Shown piece after piece: positions 33,633-45,945 of a stretch of DNA of 64,000 nt. The translations under genes and the position numbers were made by a program. Every line of letters begins with the position of its first letter. Within the stretch, counting starts at the first letter, position 1. This stretch comes from Gnetum montanum (Eukaryota; Streptophyta; Gnetopsida; Gnetales; Gnetaceae). The DNA is taken from NCBI GenBank assembly GCA_015680685.1, contig MNCI01000921.1, positions 300,075 through 364,074 of the forward strand, in the 5' to 3' direction. The notes beneath the pieces are model-generated. The model ran no database searches, was not told where the DNA came from, and saw only the letters and a program-made list of their open reading frames with translations.

Positions 33633-36102
33633 AAAGAGTAATATTGACAAAGGTGATGGTTAATACTTGCCATCACTTAGGAAGTTAGAAAACATCAAAC
33701 ATGTTTTTAACTCACTTGTTTCAAGTTTTGTTTTACAAACAACACCAATGGACATGGTTGGAGGTATTGTTAATCTTCTACTGTGTTTTTGTCAAACAAG
33801 ATCATTTAATCTATAATAGGCTTTAAACAATGGTGGGGAATAAAAAAATGTATAGGTTTTAACAACTTTGGCCAATGTGGCATTGCATTCCCACATTGAA
33901 GCCTTCTAACTTGAAGAATGTGATCACCATCTAGCTTGAGTTGGATTATCTTAGAATGTTAAACTAAACAAACAAGGTTTGGCTCTACCCTCATTTTTGG
34001 ACTACACCTTCATATACCCCCAAGATAGGTGATAGGAGATTGTAAGGTAGGTACTCATTTATGAATGGTATTTGCATCATTGAAAATCTTTAGGTGTTGT
34101 GCAACTCAAACTCCTTGGTCCAAATAGGGTCCAAATAGATATTAAGTTGAAGTAAGCACATATACAAGTAGGGTTGGATAGTGGTGTATACACTTAGGAT
34201 TAATGTGTATTGTGTTGTGCAACTAAATGCCCTTGGTCTAGTGGCTCAGGATATTAAGTTGAAATACACTAGGATATTAAGTTGTAGTAAGCATATGTAT
34301 GGGTAAGATTAGATAGTGGTGTTTATGTCTACATCTAGGGCATGGTGTATGCAAAATAAATAAAAAAATTTAACTTATCCATTCAAAGTATGGGGATGAA
34401 TATATTATTATTAGCTAATGATCCCTAAAAATGCTAAATGCTTCACACAATACACATTAATCCAATGCATCATTCACCTAAATATTGTTTGTAAGTTTAG
34501 GTGAATTTCTTAACCTATGGCTCAAAGGGCTTCTAATCATAATTCATGTAGGTTAATTTTATAGAAAGCAAATAAACATACATGTTCATACCTAGATTTT
34601 CTTTCTTTTCTTTGCAGAAATAAAAGAATATAATTGCTAATAAACAAATGGGATTAGCAAATTGAAACAATATTTTACTTTACATTAAAGAAAAATTGAA
34701 CTATGACAAAATATACAAAACATTCATTATGCAATAAAAGACTTACTTCAAGGAGACTTCCAAGCTTCCAAGATTCCACTATCCTTATCACACAATTGAA
34801 AGAAGGTAATTGTATATCTCAAGTATGCTTTAAATGTTAGAGAAGAACTAGCTCACATCATACAATAGAGAGAGTTACAACACTAGGGTTTGCTTCTCAT
34901 GGGAAAATCAGCTAATGTTTTTCTCCAACCTAAGTATCCTAAATTTGGCAAACAAAGTCTGAAAGTAGGAATTAAATTTCTAGTAATTAAATTTGTTTGA
35001 AATAAATTTGAAATTATAATCATCAACTCAATTCATGGGAGTTGGAATTTAACAAGGTTTTTCCTCATCCTAAAGTATTTTCAAACNGAGGCAACCTTTG
35101 ATGGATTTGCGGTGGCTAATCTATCTTAGGTTAGAAGGAATTACATGAAAATCCATACCTTGCTAGATATTAAAATTAAGTAAGCCTGAGAACCCTCATA
35201 AAAGGGAGCAAGATACAAGATAACTACAAAGGGGCCCAAGGGATAAATAGTAAACTATCAATGATAGTTGAGTTGGGATTTCTAGGTAGCATAAAAGCTT
35301 TGAGGTAGAAACCAAATTTGTTCACTATGAGAGTAGGTGCATAAATTGATGCAAAGAATAGGCTAAAATGTTAGTTTTTAAAAAGTTAAGTTAAATAGTA
35401 GTAGATGCACAAAAAGTATTGCATCTTAATGCTTATAGAATCTAATCTCATAAGGCTAGCATCAATAGAGTCAATGTTAAAAATAGGGCACAAGAGTTTC
35501 AATGCCAAAACATCATAGCTTCAAAAAAAAGTTAACATCGCCAAGAGATAAAAGAAAAGGTTGAATGTTTTGGCATCTTTCCAACCAATCCTAAAATACC
35601 TCCCTCTAGGAGGAAAATGATTATGGCTTACTCTCTGTGAGCAATGCTTTTTTGGATTTTCACTTCTAACAAGAGGCTCCTTATAAATCAAAATAAACTT
35701 ATTAGTAATTTAAATCATAACTAACAAAAAATCATAAATCTTTAAGAATAAATTGAGGAATAGCATAAGAATCATCCTTTCAGGAACACAAATAAGAAAA
35801 GAGAGAATACACATAAAATCTTAGAAATAGCTTATTATGAAGATATCATAATCAAATCAAGCATATACATGAAAAAAAAATATAAAATAACTAAATTAAG
35901 CATATACAAAAAAAGAAGAAGAAGAAGAGTAATGCATGAAATTAAACCATAAAAATTTAAGTACTAAACAACCTTATACCATAGATAGCAAAATATGGCT
36001 ATGCAAAATGCACCTACACCGACCTAAGTGTATGAACAAATGCTAGTGTAATAGTAGTCATAGCTACTTTCCCTAGCATTAAATCTAGAGGATCTATCCT
36101 TT

Positions 36103-36138
<36 letters not shown>

Positions 36139-37578
36139 GCTTTAGGATGTCTAGCTTCACCTATAAATAAAATAAGTTTGTTAAGATTAGGCAGTTGTTC
36201 AGCAAGAAAGTGTATTATTATCGTTAGTACCCACTCACTCTAATTATCTAATCATGCTTGTAGGTCTTAGGGGTCTACCTTATGCACACCCATAAAAAAT
36301 TTGCTAGCATCAAAGGTTTTCCTTCATGTATAATCCCTTGAATTCTAGAGTCATAATCTAAAGCTTTGCCACATGTACAATCTCCCTCTCCCTTTGGATG
36401 AGGCTTGAGGTGAGTTTCTTATTTGCTATAAATTAAATAAAAGGTAATATTTACTTTTGAGATTTTCTAGTAACCAATTGACCTCACCCTTGCTGTTAGC
36501 TTTATCATCATTTAACCACTAATCATTCCATAAATGTTATCCATCTAGACTAATCTAGTGCATCATAACCAATCCAATCCAACATAAACAACATAACATC
36601 ATCATTATTAATTATACAATAGAAAGACAATTAAACAAAATTAATATGCACATAACATTTATAATGGAATACCTTACATAATAGTACCACATCATCCAAA
36701 ACTATTATCTTGCATTCCATATCCAATCATCATTGTATTTTGATTGTAACAAATGTACCATCATCATTACTCCAAGTTAGGAATCAAAAGTACATCACCC
36801 TATTAAAAGATAGTTTTTTTCTATCATATAGTGATGGGTCAAATAGAGAGATTTTCATTTAGGTAGGCAGTGTACTTAGACATAAAACATGTCATGTTTT
36901 GAATATCTAAAATATGAATTTTGCTAATTTTATACATCAAAATCATTGACACTACTAATAGACAAATGAAAAAAAAAATGTTTTTTTAACTAAAATAAAA
37001 TAACAATATTTATTGATATTTCTAGAATTTCATGCAAGTATATAACATCATGCCATTCAAATGACAAGCCATCAATTGTTTTTATATTGTGTGAAATTTA
37101 TTCAATGTTCCTACATTATTATTTTATTGAAGTCAATCTTAAAGTTGATATTCTTCCTTGAATATAGAATTTAGGTAATTTTGGCAATTTGGTGATAGGG
37201 GCTTTTTGTGATTTGACAATTTGGGATTTGGTGGATCACACCTTTGATTTGGAATTTTGGCATTTCAGTGATTTGGGATTTGGTGTTTTGACCCATTTGT
37301 ATGCTAAGGCTGAGTAGAAAGCAATGTATTCCATTTCAAGTAGTTTGAGGATGTATAAGAAAGGGTTTTAATAGTAGAATTTACAATTTCATGAGAGGAA
37401 TGAAATAGCATGGTTGCAACTTTGAACTCTATGGCATCTAGGATTGTTCAATTAGAATCAATGGTTGAAGCTGTAGTAGAAAAGGTACAAGTCATTTCAA
37501 CCATTGTAGAGTTGAAAGATTCATTGTCAAATGTTGAAGAGACTTAAGTTTAGACTAATATCGATACTTTGTAGTCAA
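33633..37578. other. Intergenic AT-rich sequence, no gene seen
   Basis: No frame with recognisable coding content. A diverged direct repeat of about 110 bp lies at roughly 34090-34190 and 34215-34330, sharing GTTGTGCAACT, CCTTGGTC, GATATTAAGTTGAA, TAAGCA and GGATAGTGGTG-like blocks; the second copy has GGTCTAGTGGCTCAGGAT, which is A-box-like. A 28-base A-run ends at about 36137, a GATTTGG-rich stretch lies at 37190-37290, and a single N lies at 35087. Confidence 0.5.
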
Positions 37579-38343
37579 NNNNNNNNNNNNNNNNNNNNNN
37601 NNNNNNNNNNNNNNNNNNNNNNNNNNNNNNNNNNNNNNNNNNNNNNNNNNNNNNNNNNNNNNNNNNNNNNNNNNNNNNNNNNNNNNNNNNNNNNNNNNNN
37701 NNNNNNNNNNNNNNNNNNNNNNNNNNNNNNNNNNNNNNNNNNNNNNNNNNNNNNNNNNNNNNNNNNNNNNNNNNNNNNNNNNNNNNNNNNNNNNNNNNNN
37801 NNNNNNNNNNNNNNNNNNNNNNNNNNNNNNNNNNNNNNNNNNNNNNNNNNNNNNNNNNNNNNNNNNNNNNNNNNNNNNNNNNNNNNNNNNNNNNNNNNNN
37901 NNNNNNNNNNNNNNNNNNNNNNNNNNNNNNNNNNNNNNNNNNNNNNNNNNNNNNNNNNNNNNNNNNNNNNNNNNNNNNNNNNNNNNNNNNNNNNNNNNNN
38001 NNNNNNNNNNNNNNNNNNNNNNNNNNNNNNNNNNNNNNNNNNNNNNNNNNNNNNNNNNNNNNNNNNNNNNNNNNNNNNNNNNNNNNNNNNNNNNNNNNNN
38101 NNNNNNNNNNNNNNNNNNNNNNNNNNNNNNNNNNNNNNNNNNNNNNNNNNNNNNNNNNNNNNNNNNNNNNNNNNNNNNNNNNNNNNNNNNNNNNNNNNNN
38201 NNNNNNNNNNNNNNNNNNNNNNNNNNNNNNNNNNNNNNNNNNNNNNNNNNNNNNNNNNNNNNNNNNNNNNNNNNNNNNNNNNNNNNNNNNNNNNNNNNNN
38301 NNNNNNNNNNNNNNNNNNNNNNNNNNNNNNNNNNNNNNNNNNN
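37579..38343. other. Assembly gap (765 N)
   Basis: An uninterrupted run of N. Apparent open frames across it are artefacts. Confidence 1.
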
Positions 38344-39281
38344 TTCATTTCTTAGAATGGGATTATTGCTTTAATTTTTTAATCATTAATGACATCAAAA
38401 AAATTTCTTCCTCCCCTCATTTCACCTTTACTAGATATGAAGGTAACTCTTACATTGGTCTTCTCTTGTCTATTCATGATCATATAGATGCAATGAAAAA
38501 TTTTCAAGTGGGAGAAAAATTCTTAGAATCTCCTCATTATTATCTGAAATTTACTTTTGTTGTTTCAATTCATCATATTCACTACAAGAAATGTAGAACT
38601 CATTGTCTCATAGAAATCCTTTATGAGGATTTTGAAATAAGAGTGGCCAATATATTCGTTAATAATGACAATGAGCTAGATTTAACTAATGTTCTTTTGT
38701 CTACAACTACTTAGATGTAGATTATGAAGAGGCTTGCTTATAGAAAACCTTGGTTCAATGTGGATTGTTTAATAATTTGTAAAGATGTTGTAGATTTATA
38801 TTTTAATGTTTCAATGCTAAAGAATTACAAGAAGCTAATTAGATTTTTTTAAAAAAGGAAGTTCATTAAAGAAGAGCAAGAAAGAATAATTAGTGAGCTC
38901 AAATCTAATCCAAAAAGCTTTTGGAATTTCTTCTAAGGTAGACAAAAAAATGATTGCAAATGTATTCAGAATTTCTTCAACAACCTTTTTAATCAAGAGG
39001 CTCCCCTTATTGTGCAAGGTAACTCTAGTATTCTTAAATTATTTCTTGATGATGTTTTTGTAGAAATTCAAGGGTTGTCTTCTAGAAAAGGTGCTAATAT
39101 GAATAAACTTTATGCAAAGATGCTTAACTGGGATGGTCCATTGGTGTAGAAAGTAGCTTACAACCTTCTTAATAAAGAGCTTCAACATGGTTTGGATCAC
39201 TCTTGGTGTTATTGTATTCACTTTTATAGTTGACCAAAGTTTAAGACTAAGTGTGGTATTGATAGCATTTCATGTGGATTT
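38344..39281 (+). pseudogene. LINE fragment (endonuclease end and linker)
   Basis: The + strand reads FTFTRYEGNSYIGLLLSIHD (about 38421-38480), then a SPHYYLKFTF block near 38530-38560 that resembles the SDH.P end of L1-type APE endonucleases with Asp replaced by Pro. It continues with KRKFIKEEQERIISEL..NPKSFWNFF near 38855-38935, as in the linker before RT. Stops interrupt it. The assembly gap removes its 5' side and the copia element at 39282 splits its 3' side. Family identity is a judgement from motif order. Confidence 0.45.
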
Positions 39282-39578
39282 TGTGGAAGATGATGTGTAG
39301 ACATTCCACATTTTTAGGAGTTTGATCTCATCCTTCCATCCTTTCTGAATAAGATGAGATCCTAGTTGTCCATGCTTATCCATATTCATGTTTATCTATA
39401 CCCATGATTGTCTCATCCTTGAATGTTGTTGGAAGAATCCAACTTTATATATTTGTAGCAGCACATTTTCAATATACACACATTGAAGATTAGCAGATTA
39501 AAAAAGTGTTTTTTTTGGTTCTTTACTTTTTGCTCAGCATAGGTAGAAGATCCAGGGCCCTTTAGATTAGATTTTTCA
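39282..39578 (+). repeat. Copia 5' LTR
   Basis: Runs from TGTGGAAGATG to TTTTTCA. A TATA-like TTTATATATTTG lies near 39448-39459, preceded by the short inverted repeat GTTGGAAGAATCCAAC. It is nearly identical to 44216-44513. Confidence 0.95.
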
Positions 39579-39580
39579 TT

Positions 39581-39598
39581 TGGTATCAGAGCGTGGTT
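39581..39598 (+). other. Copia primer-binding site, initiator tRNA-Met type
   Basis: TGGTATCAGAGCGTGG begins two bases after the 5' LTR; TGGTATCAGAGC is the standard plant initiator-Met primer site. Confidence 0.9.
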
Positions 39599-39630
39599 AG
39601 CTCAAATTCTTGACAACAGATCTCTCCAGA

Positions 39631-41672
39631 ATGGCCCAAAACAACGGATCCATATCTCTCCAAATTCCTGTATTCAATGGAGAAAATTATGAATATTGGG
39701 CAATCAAGATGAAGACATTCATGATCTCACAAGATCTGTGGGATATTGTTGAAGGTGGCTTTCAAGATGCTGATCAAGCTGCATTTCAAGCCTTGACAGA
39801 AGATGAAAAGAATGAAGTTAAGAAACTTCAGAAAAAAGATGCAAAAGCACTATTCATCATTCAATCTGGGTTAGATCTGACAGTCTTTCCCAAAATTGTC
39901 ATGCATCAAACAAGCAAAGATGCATGGGATGCACTGGAGATTGCATACAAGGGATCATTCAAAGTTCGTGTTGTCAAGTTACAAGCCTTCAGGAAAGATT
40001 TTGAATCTATGCAAATGCTAGATTCAGAAAATATTGATCAATACATTAGCCGATTTCAACAAGTTCGAAATGGACTTGACTCTTGTGGAGAAACGCTTGA
40101 GGAAAGGCGTGCTGTTGAAAAGATCTTTCGAAGTGTGACCCGACGATATGATCCCCTCGTCGTGGCTATTGAAGAAGCAAGAGATCTTGATAAGATGACC
40201 ATGGTTGAGCTCATAGGAAGCTTGAAGACATACGAGCAAAGAATTGTTGATCGTGAAGATACACCAGCAAATGCATTTCACGCACAATTCCAGAGATCAT
40301 TCAATCAAAATCAAAATCAACGATCCTCAAGTGGATCCTCCTTCCGAGGACGTGGACGCGGTTGCGGCAGATTTGGAGGTCATGGTCGTGGACGATCAAA
40401 TCAATCAAATGATGGTAAGCATTGTGATTTTTGTGGTACCAACACCCACAATACTAATGAATGTTGGTCTAGGAAAAAGCATGAAAAGAAAGGCAAAGCA
40501 AAAATTGCAGAGGATGAAGATCTCCAAAAGCATCACCAAAAAGGTGAGCAATTTTTTTATACTGAAGAGGAGGAAGATCACCTCCTGATCTCTACCAAGG
40601 CATCAGATGCTAGCGATACCAACACGTGGTATGTTGATAGTGGGTGCAGCAATCACATGACCGAGAATAAGACACTCTTCTCAAGTCTAGAACCATATGA
40701 TGGAATGGTCACCATAGGTAATGGGAAGAAGTTACCCATTGCTAGGATTGGATCGCTTGCCTTTACAACCATGCAAGGTAACAACTATGTTATTTCCCAG
40801 ATCTACTTTGTTCCAGATCTTTCCAAGAATCTATTAAGTGTGGGACAATTATGTCGCAATGGGTATCGTGTTGCATTTGAAAAGCATGTTTGTAAAATCT
40901 CTAAGGCTGATGATGATAAGGATATTGCCATTATCCCTATTAGCAAAAATAAAATGTATAAGTTGCAAATACAAAAAGATGTTCAATGCCTCACTGTCAC
41001 AGATCACATCGCATGGTTGTGGCATGCTCGATTAGGACATGTCAACTTTGGCTTAATGGACCGCATGCAGAAAGCAGGACTCATAAGAGGTATGCCTAAA
41101 ATTTCCTTGCCCAATAGCCATGATTGTGGCATTTGTCAACTAGGGAAAATCACCAGATTGTCATTTCCTAGGAAAGAACATCGCTCTCCAGACAAATTAG
41201 ATCTAGTTCATATGGATTTATGTGGTCCCATGCAAGCATTGAGCCTCGGTAAAACCTGCTATTTGTTCATCATTGTGGATGATTTCTCCAGATTCGCTTG
41301 GGGTTATTTTATGAAATTAAAAGATCAAACCTTGGGTTTTTTTAGAGAATTCAAGGTGGCAGTGGAAAATCAAAGTGGCCATACCATCAAGCACATCAGA
41401 ACAGATCGTGATGGTGAATTTTTGTCCCACGAATTTACCAACTTCTGTAAGAAACATGGCATTATTCATCAAACAACCACGTCTTATACACCCCAACAAC
41501 ATGGCATCGCTAAACGGAAAAATCGGACCGTGGTTGAAATGGCCCGGTGTTTGCTACACCTATCTTCCTTAGCGGATACATTTTGGGTAGAAGCTTGTGC
41601 CACCACAATTTATATTTTAAATAGGGTGCCTTCCCGATCCATTCAAAATAAAACGCCCTATGACGCCCTATG
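39631..41672 (+). pseudogene. Copia gag-protease-integrase
   Basis: The first ATG of the frame is at 39631. Residues 1-200 are copia Gag (PVFNGENYEYWAIKMKTFM, then the YKGSFKVR and LQAFRKDFESM region). A CCHC knuckle CDFCGTNTHNTNEC starts at residue 265. The protease has VDSGCSNHMT with Asp336. A pre-integrase finger contains LWHARLGHVNF and CGICQLGK. The integrase core has Asp529 (HMDLCGP) and Asp592 (RTDRDGEF), but the third catalytic residue, expected Glu 35 residues on, is Lys628 (HGIAKRKNR). The frame then ends early because ACGCCCTATG is duplicated at 41653-41672. Gag and protease appear intact and could be made. Confidence 0.9.
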
Positions 41673-42560
41673 AATTCTGGCATGGTCGTACACCTAATAT
41701 TTCCCACTTAAAAATCTTTGGTTCGCCTTGCTATGTGCACATTCTTGCCCCCACCCGCCAGGAATTCCATGGAAAAGCTCAGCCTTGTATTTTCATTGGC
41801 TATTCTCCCACCTCTAAAGCCTATCGCTGCTATGACCCCACCCATCATAAGATCGTTGATTCCCATGACGTTCAGTTTTTGGAGCAGGATTGTTTTGACA
41901 CTAATCTTTTTTTTCCAGGAGGCAAAAATTTTTGTGCAGGCACCAGCACCGATCCATTTTTTCTGCAACGCCAACCCCTCTACCGCCACGCCAACCTTAC
42001 TCCTGCATCGCCAGGTTGGCAGCCATCTTGGGAACTTGCCAACCGGGGACCTGCATCCATACCTCCTGGTCCCCCTAGCCCCTGTGCGTTTACTAGGCCC
42101 CAATGGCCCCCCATTTCCGTCAGGTTTGCCTCGCCTGTTCCCCACATGTTGGCGCCTCTCCTTCCTCGCTGGCGCTCCGTCCCTTCTGCGTGGCCACATC
42201 TCGGCGTACATTTCGGATCTAATCCGCCTCTCATGCCTCTACCAGCCCCCGATCTGCATTTTCTGGCCTCTACTCCCTCCGCCGGTCTGACCTCTGATCC
42301 TTCTACTGCGCCTCTTCTTCCCTGTGCTTCTGCGTCACAGACCACCGCTGTTTCTCTTCCTTTGTCTGCTCTATTTTCTGCAGCACCGTCCTCTCTGATC
42401 TGCTCCATCGACGTGCCTTCCTCGGTCCTCTCCTCAACACCAACCCCTTCTCCTCCTCGGCCATTTTTTTCTTCCTCCCGGGTGGCTCTCTCTCACCCCA
42501 CCACCCAAATGCTGGATCTGAATTTTCAGCGAGATTCACCCGTAGTCGTTCTCACCAACA
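41660..42560 (+). pseudogene. Copia integrase C-terminal region and Pro/Ser-rich linker
   Basis: After the 10-bp duplication the frame shifts and continues MTPYEFWHGRTPNISHLKIF, then CIFIGYSPTSKAYRCYDP, the normal end of copia integrase. From about 41940 it becomes a GC-rich stretch coding for Pro, Ser, Ala and Leu, the variable linker between integrase and RT. Near its end TRSRSHQQPVQPPP is in the RT frame while the N-terminal part is in another, so one more indel lies in the linker, possibly in the T-run near 42466. Confidence 0.75.
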
Positions 42561-44190
42561 GCCTGTCCAGCCGCCCCCAGATGATTCTGCCACTGCCTCT
42601 GCTCTCTTCTCCAACGTGGGTGATGAATTTTACGCACTGCTTACACCGCTGGGGGGGAGCTCTGATGGTTTGGTAGAACCCTCCACCATCGTTGAAGCTG
42701 CGCTGGATGATCGTTGGATTGCAGCAATGGAACGTGAACTTCAACAAATCAATAAAAATAACACTTGGAGTCTCGTTCCTCGCCCGTTTGGTAAGCCTGT
42801 CATCAGCTTAAAATGGATATTCAAACTCAAGAGGAATCAATACGGTGAACTAGACAAATTCAAAGCTCGCCTTGTTGCCAAAGGCTATCTCCAACAACAA
42901 GGCATAGACTTTGATGATAATTTTGCTCCCGTTTCACAAATGGAATCGGTGAAAATTTTTCTAGCTATTGCTGCTCACGCTGGCTATGTGGTATATCAAC
43001 TGGATGTGGCATCTGCATTCCTCAATGGCGTTCTGAATGAAGAAGTCTATGTGGAATAACCTTCAGGTTTCGTTGATGAAAGTAAACAAGATCATGTGTA
43101 CAAGCTTCACAAAGCCTTGTACGGACTCAAGCAAGCTCCTCGTGCATGGTACACACGAATTCATTCATTTTTCATCCAAGAAGGGTTCATTCATCTTCAG
43201 TCCCAAACTACAATTTACAAAAAGGTATCCGAAGATGATTTTATTTTTGTGTGTCTGTACGTAGATGATTTAATTTATTTTTCATCTACGATTGCATTAG
43301 GAAATGATTTTCTGAATGCTATGCAAAACGAGTTTGAAATGTCTGATCTAGGGAAAATGTCATATTTTTTGGGTTTTCAAGTAATCCAGAGATCAAAATC
43401 CATCTCCATATGCCAAATGAAATTTGCCCGATCCTTACTTGAGAAATTTGACATGCTTAATAGTAATCCCACAGACACACCACTCTCCCTTGGCATAAAA
43501 CTTACCAAGGATGATAAATCTCCTTCAGTCAATCCATCTCTATACAGGTCCCTAGTTGGTGGTTTATTGTATCTCTCCAATACACGACCAGATATTCAAT
43601 ATGCTGTGAATTACCTTTCTCGGTTCATGCAAGATCCACATGAATCACATTGGAAAGCTGCAAAAAGAGTTCTACGTTACTTGAGAACTACCACAGATTT
43701 TGGGCTCACATTCCATCGACATACAAATTTCAAGCTATGGGGATACACTGATGCAGATTGGGGAGGCAACCTTGACGATCGAAAGTCAACTTCTGGTTTT
43801 GTCTCTTCTTTGGTCCATCGCTCATTTCTTCGGGATCAAAGAAACAGTCTTCCGTCGCTCTCTCAACAGCAGAAGCAGAATACATTACTACCTCATAGGC
43901 TGCTTGTTAGGCTATGTGGATCCACTCTGTTTTTACTGAAATGGGACTCACCCTGGTTCCTCCCATTCGCTTATACTGTGATAGCACAAGTGCTATTGCA
44001 ATGGCCCACAATCCAGTTCAGCATGGACGTACCAAACACATTGACATAAAGCATCACCATCTTCGAAGCCTGATCTAAGAAAATATCCTCAACATGGTAC
44101 ATTGTGCAACTGAAGCGCAACTAGCAGACATTTTCACCAAGACAATGAGCCGTGAAAAGTTTGCATCCTTCAGAGACCTGCTTGGCATGG
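42561..44190 (+). pseudogene. Copia reverse transcriptase-RNase H
   Basis: RT opens with RWIAAMERELQQINKNNTWS and VISLKWIFKLKRNQ, then FAPVSQMESVKIFLAIAA and YQLDVASAFLNG. A TAA at 43057-43059 stands where the family has Gln before PSGF. It continues HKALYGLKQAPRAWYTRI, the catalytic YVDD at 43258-43269, and GGLLYLSNTRPDIQYAVN. RNase H has YTDADWGGNLDDRKSTSGF, then a one-base frame break near 43805, then SKKQSSVALSTAEAEY, TAG at 43896 and 43908, and TAA at 44076, again at expected Gln positions (CAA or CAG to stop). ADIFTKTMSREKF near 44128-44166 is the usual end. Confidence 0.9.
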
Positions 44191-44202
44191 AACCCCTTAC
44201 CA

Positions 44203-44513
44203 TCATGGGGGGATTTGTGGAAGATGATGTGTAGACATTCCACATTTTTAGGAGTTTGATCTCATCCTTCCATCCTTTCTGAATAAGATGAGATCCTAGT
44301 TGTCCATGCTTATCCATATTCATGTTTATCTATTCCCATGATTGTCTCATCCTTGAATGTTGTTGGAAGAATCCAACTTTATATATTTGTAGCAACACAT
44401 TTTCAATATACACACATTGAAGATTAGCAGATTAAAAAAGTGTTTTTTTTTGGTTCTTTACTTTCTGCTCAGCATAGGTAGAAGATCCAGGGCCCTTTAG
44501 ATTAGATTTTTCA
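44203..44513 (+). repeat. Copia polypurine tract and 3' LTR
   Basis: CATGGGGGGA (44204-44213) precedes the 3' LTR at 44216-44513. It is followed by the GATTT duplication. Confidence 0.95.
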
Positions 44514-44518
44514 GATTT

Positions 44519-45116
44519 AAGCATCAAACTTCCCAAATACATCATTATGAGACACATTATCAGCTCTTGGAGTACTTCAGGGATCATTTGAATTCATAAT
44601 ACAACTTATGGACTTTATTTTTTATGACCTTGGAAAAAATTTGGAACTAAAATTTTTCAAATCAAAATTTTTATAAGTGATGGAGGTGATCCTAATTTCA
44701 AGTTAATATTCCTTTAACATCATAAGACAAAAAGCCCCTAAAAGCTTCACGAGATACATTTTTAGACTTTGGAGCCCTACAATAAAAATTTGGAATCATA
44801 TTCCATCATTTCAACTTAAATTTTAACAAATTTGGGAAAGTTCAAAAAAATGATCAAATATGATTCTTAGTATGGTTAACATTGACATTGATGCCAATGT
44901 TAGCACTAAAAAAACCATTGTTAGCACCTCCAAACCTCATTGGAATTACATTTTAACATGTACAATGGATTACTAGTGTTGTGGTCAAGATCATCATAAT
45001 TCAAGCTTTGACACAACCTAACACAAAATTAAGCTATGTAATCTTGTGACCACCAAAAAGTCTAGGAAAAATATATTTTAACTAATTTCCCTTGAATCAA
45101 AAAGAGAATTGTAGAT
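44519..45116. other. Old intergenic sequence between two insertions
   Basis: No recognisable domain. It is the target DNA of both neighbours; a LINE continuation from before the copia insertion is possible but not convincing. It continues after the gypsy element at 55201. Confidence 0.35.
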
Positions 45117-45121
45117 CATGG

Positions 45122-45945
45122 TGATGAGCAGTGAGGTATCCCTAAACCCAACCATCCAAATCACTAAAGCGTTATGCATGATTCGGTCGAATTTTGTGAA
45201 CCTACAGTTATTTAGCAGACTAGCTCTTCTAGGAAGTGAAATGGGCATTGAGAACATTCGTTGTCTTTCCAAATACACTTGTGAGGCTCAAGGGTAGGGT
45301 TTAAGTGCAATTGAGGTACATGATTTTTATCGTTTTATGTTTTATAGATGTAATTTCCTACAACAAGAATGAAGAGCAAAGTAACTTAAAATCTAATTCA
45401 TTATTGCCTACCTAACCTAACACAAGTAACCATCCCACTTTCCTAGAAACATCCTGAACACATATAGCATTGTTGGGCTACCAAAAATTAGGCATTGCTG
45501 GGTTGCCAAGTACTATATGATGCTTGAAGTGGTTGTGCTTGTGTTCATCAACTGCTGGAAAGAAATCACTTAATTAAAATGTATTAAAGTAAAAATCATG
45601 AAAGTAAAGTGCATTAAAGAAAATATCAATCTATTCTCAGTGCTATAAGGATTCTCAAAAGAGTTCATTCATTCCTATCACACTACTGCGCTTAGGTACA
45701 TCAATGCTCGAATAAAGATTCATACACACTTAGACTTCTTTTATGGGCACTCAGAAAATATTCTAACTTCAAGGAAAATAAACTACAAGAGCTTCGCTAC
45801 TCTAACTAAAAACTAACATGAAAACTGACTCAAAACGGAAGCCTAGGCACTATATTTATAGGCTAGTGTATATACCCTAATGTCACATCTAGACCCCAAT
45901 GTTGCATACCTAATGTTGAAGCAAAGGAAAAACAACGATTCATCA
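45122..45945 (-). repeat. LTR D (3' LTR of gypsy element 2)
   Basis: On the minus strand it runs from TGATGAATCG to CTGCTCATCA, 824 bp. U3 holds two or three copies of an ATGTTGC.TACC.AATGT-like unit and a TATA (CCTATAAATATAG). Confidence 0.9.

Larger units (their letters stand above)
39282..44513 (+). mobile_element. Young Ty1/copia element, full length, coding-defective
   Basis: A 5232-bp element with LTRs of 297 and 298 bp that differ by three substitutions and one T in a T-run by eye. A perfect 5-bp target duplication GATTT flanks it (39277-39281 and 44514-44518). Primer site, gag-protease-integrase-RT-RNase H order and polypurine tract are all present, so the structure is complete. Disabling changes include a tandem 10-bp duplication, two further frame breaks, at least four in-frame stops and loss of the integrase catalytic Glu. 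With both LTRs intact it could still be transcribed and mobilised in trans. Confidence 0.95.

Noticed and set aside
37531-38355. Long open frames on both strands
   Set aside because: They run through the block of N and carry no sequence information.
39430-39460. Heat-shock element in the copia LTR (GAATGTTGTTGGAAGAATCC)
   Set aside because: The GAA/TTC units do not keep the 5-bp alternation; only a short inverted repeat is real.
41708-42408. Long minus-strand frames in the copia linker
   Set aside because: They are antisense shadows of a GC-rich Pro/Ser-coding stretch with no domain and no start context.
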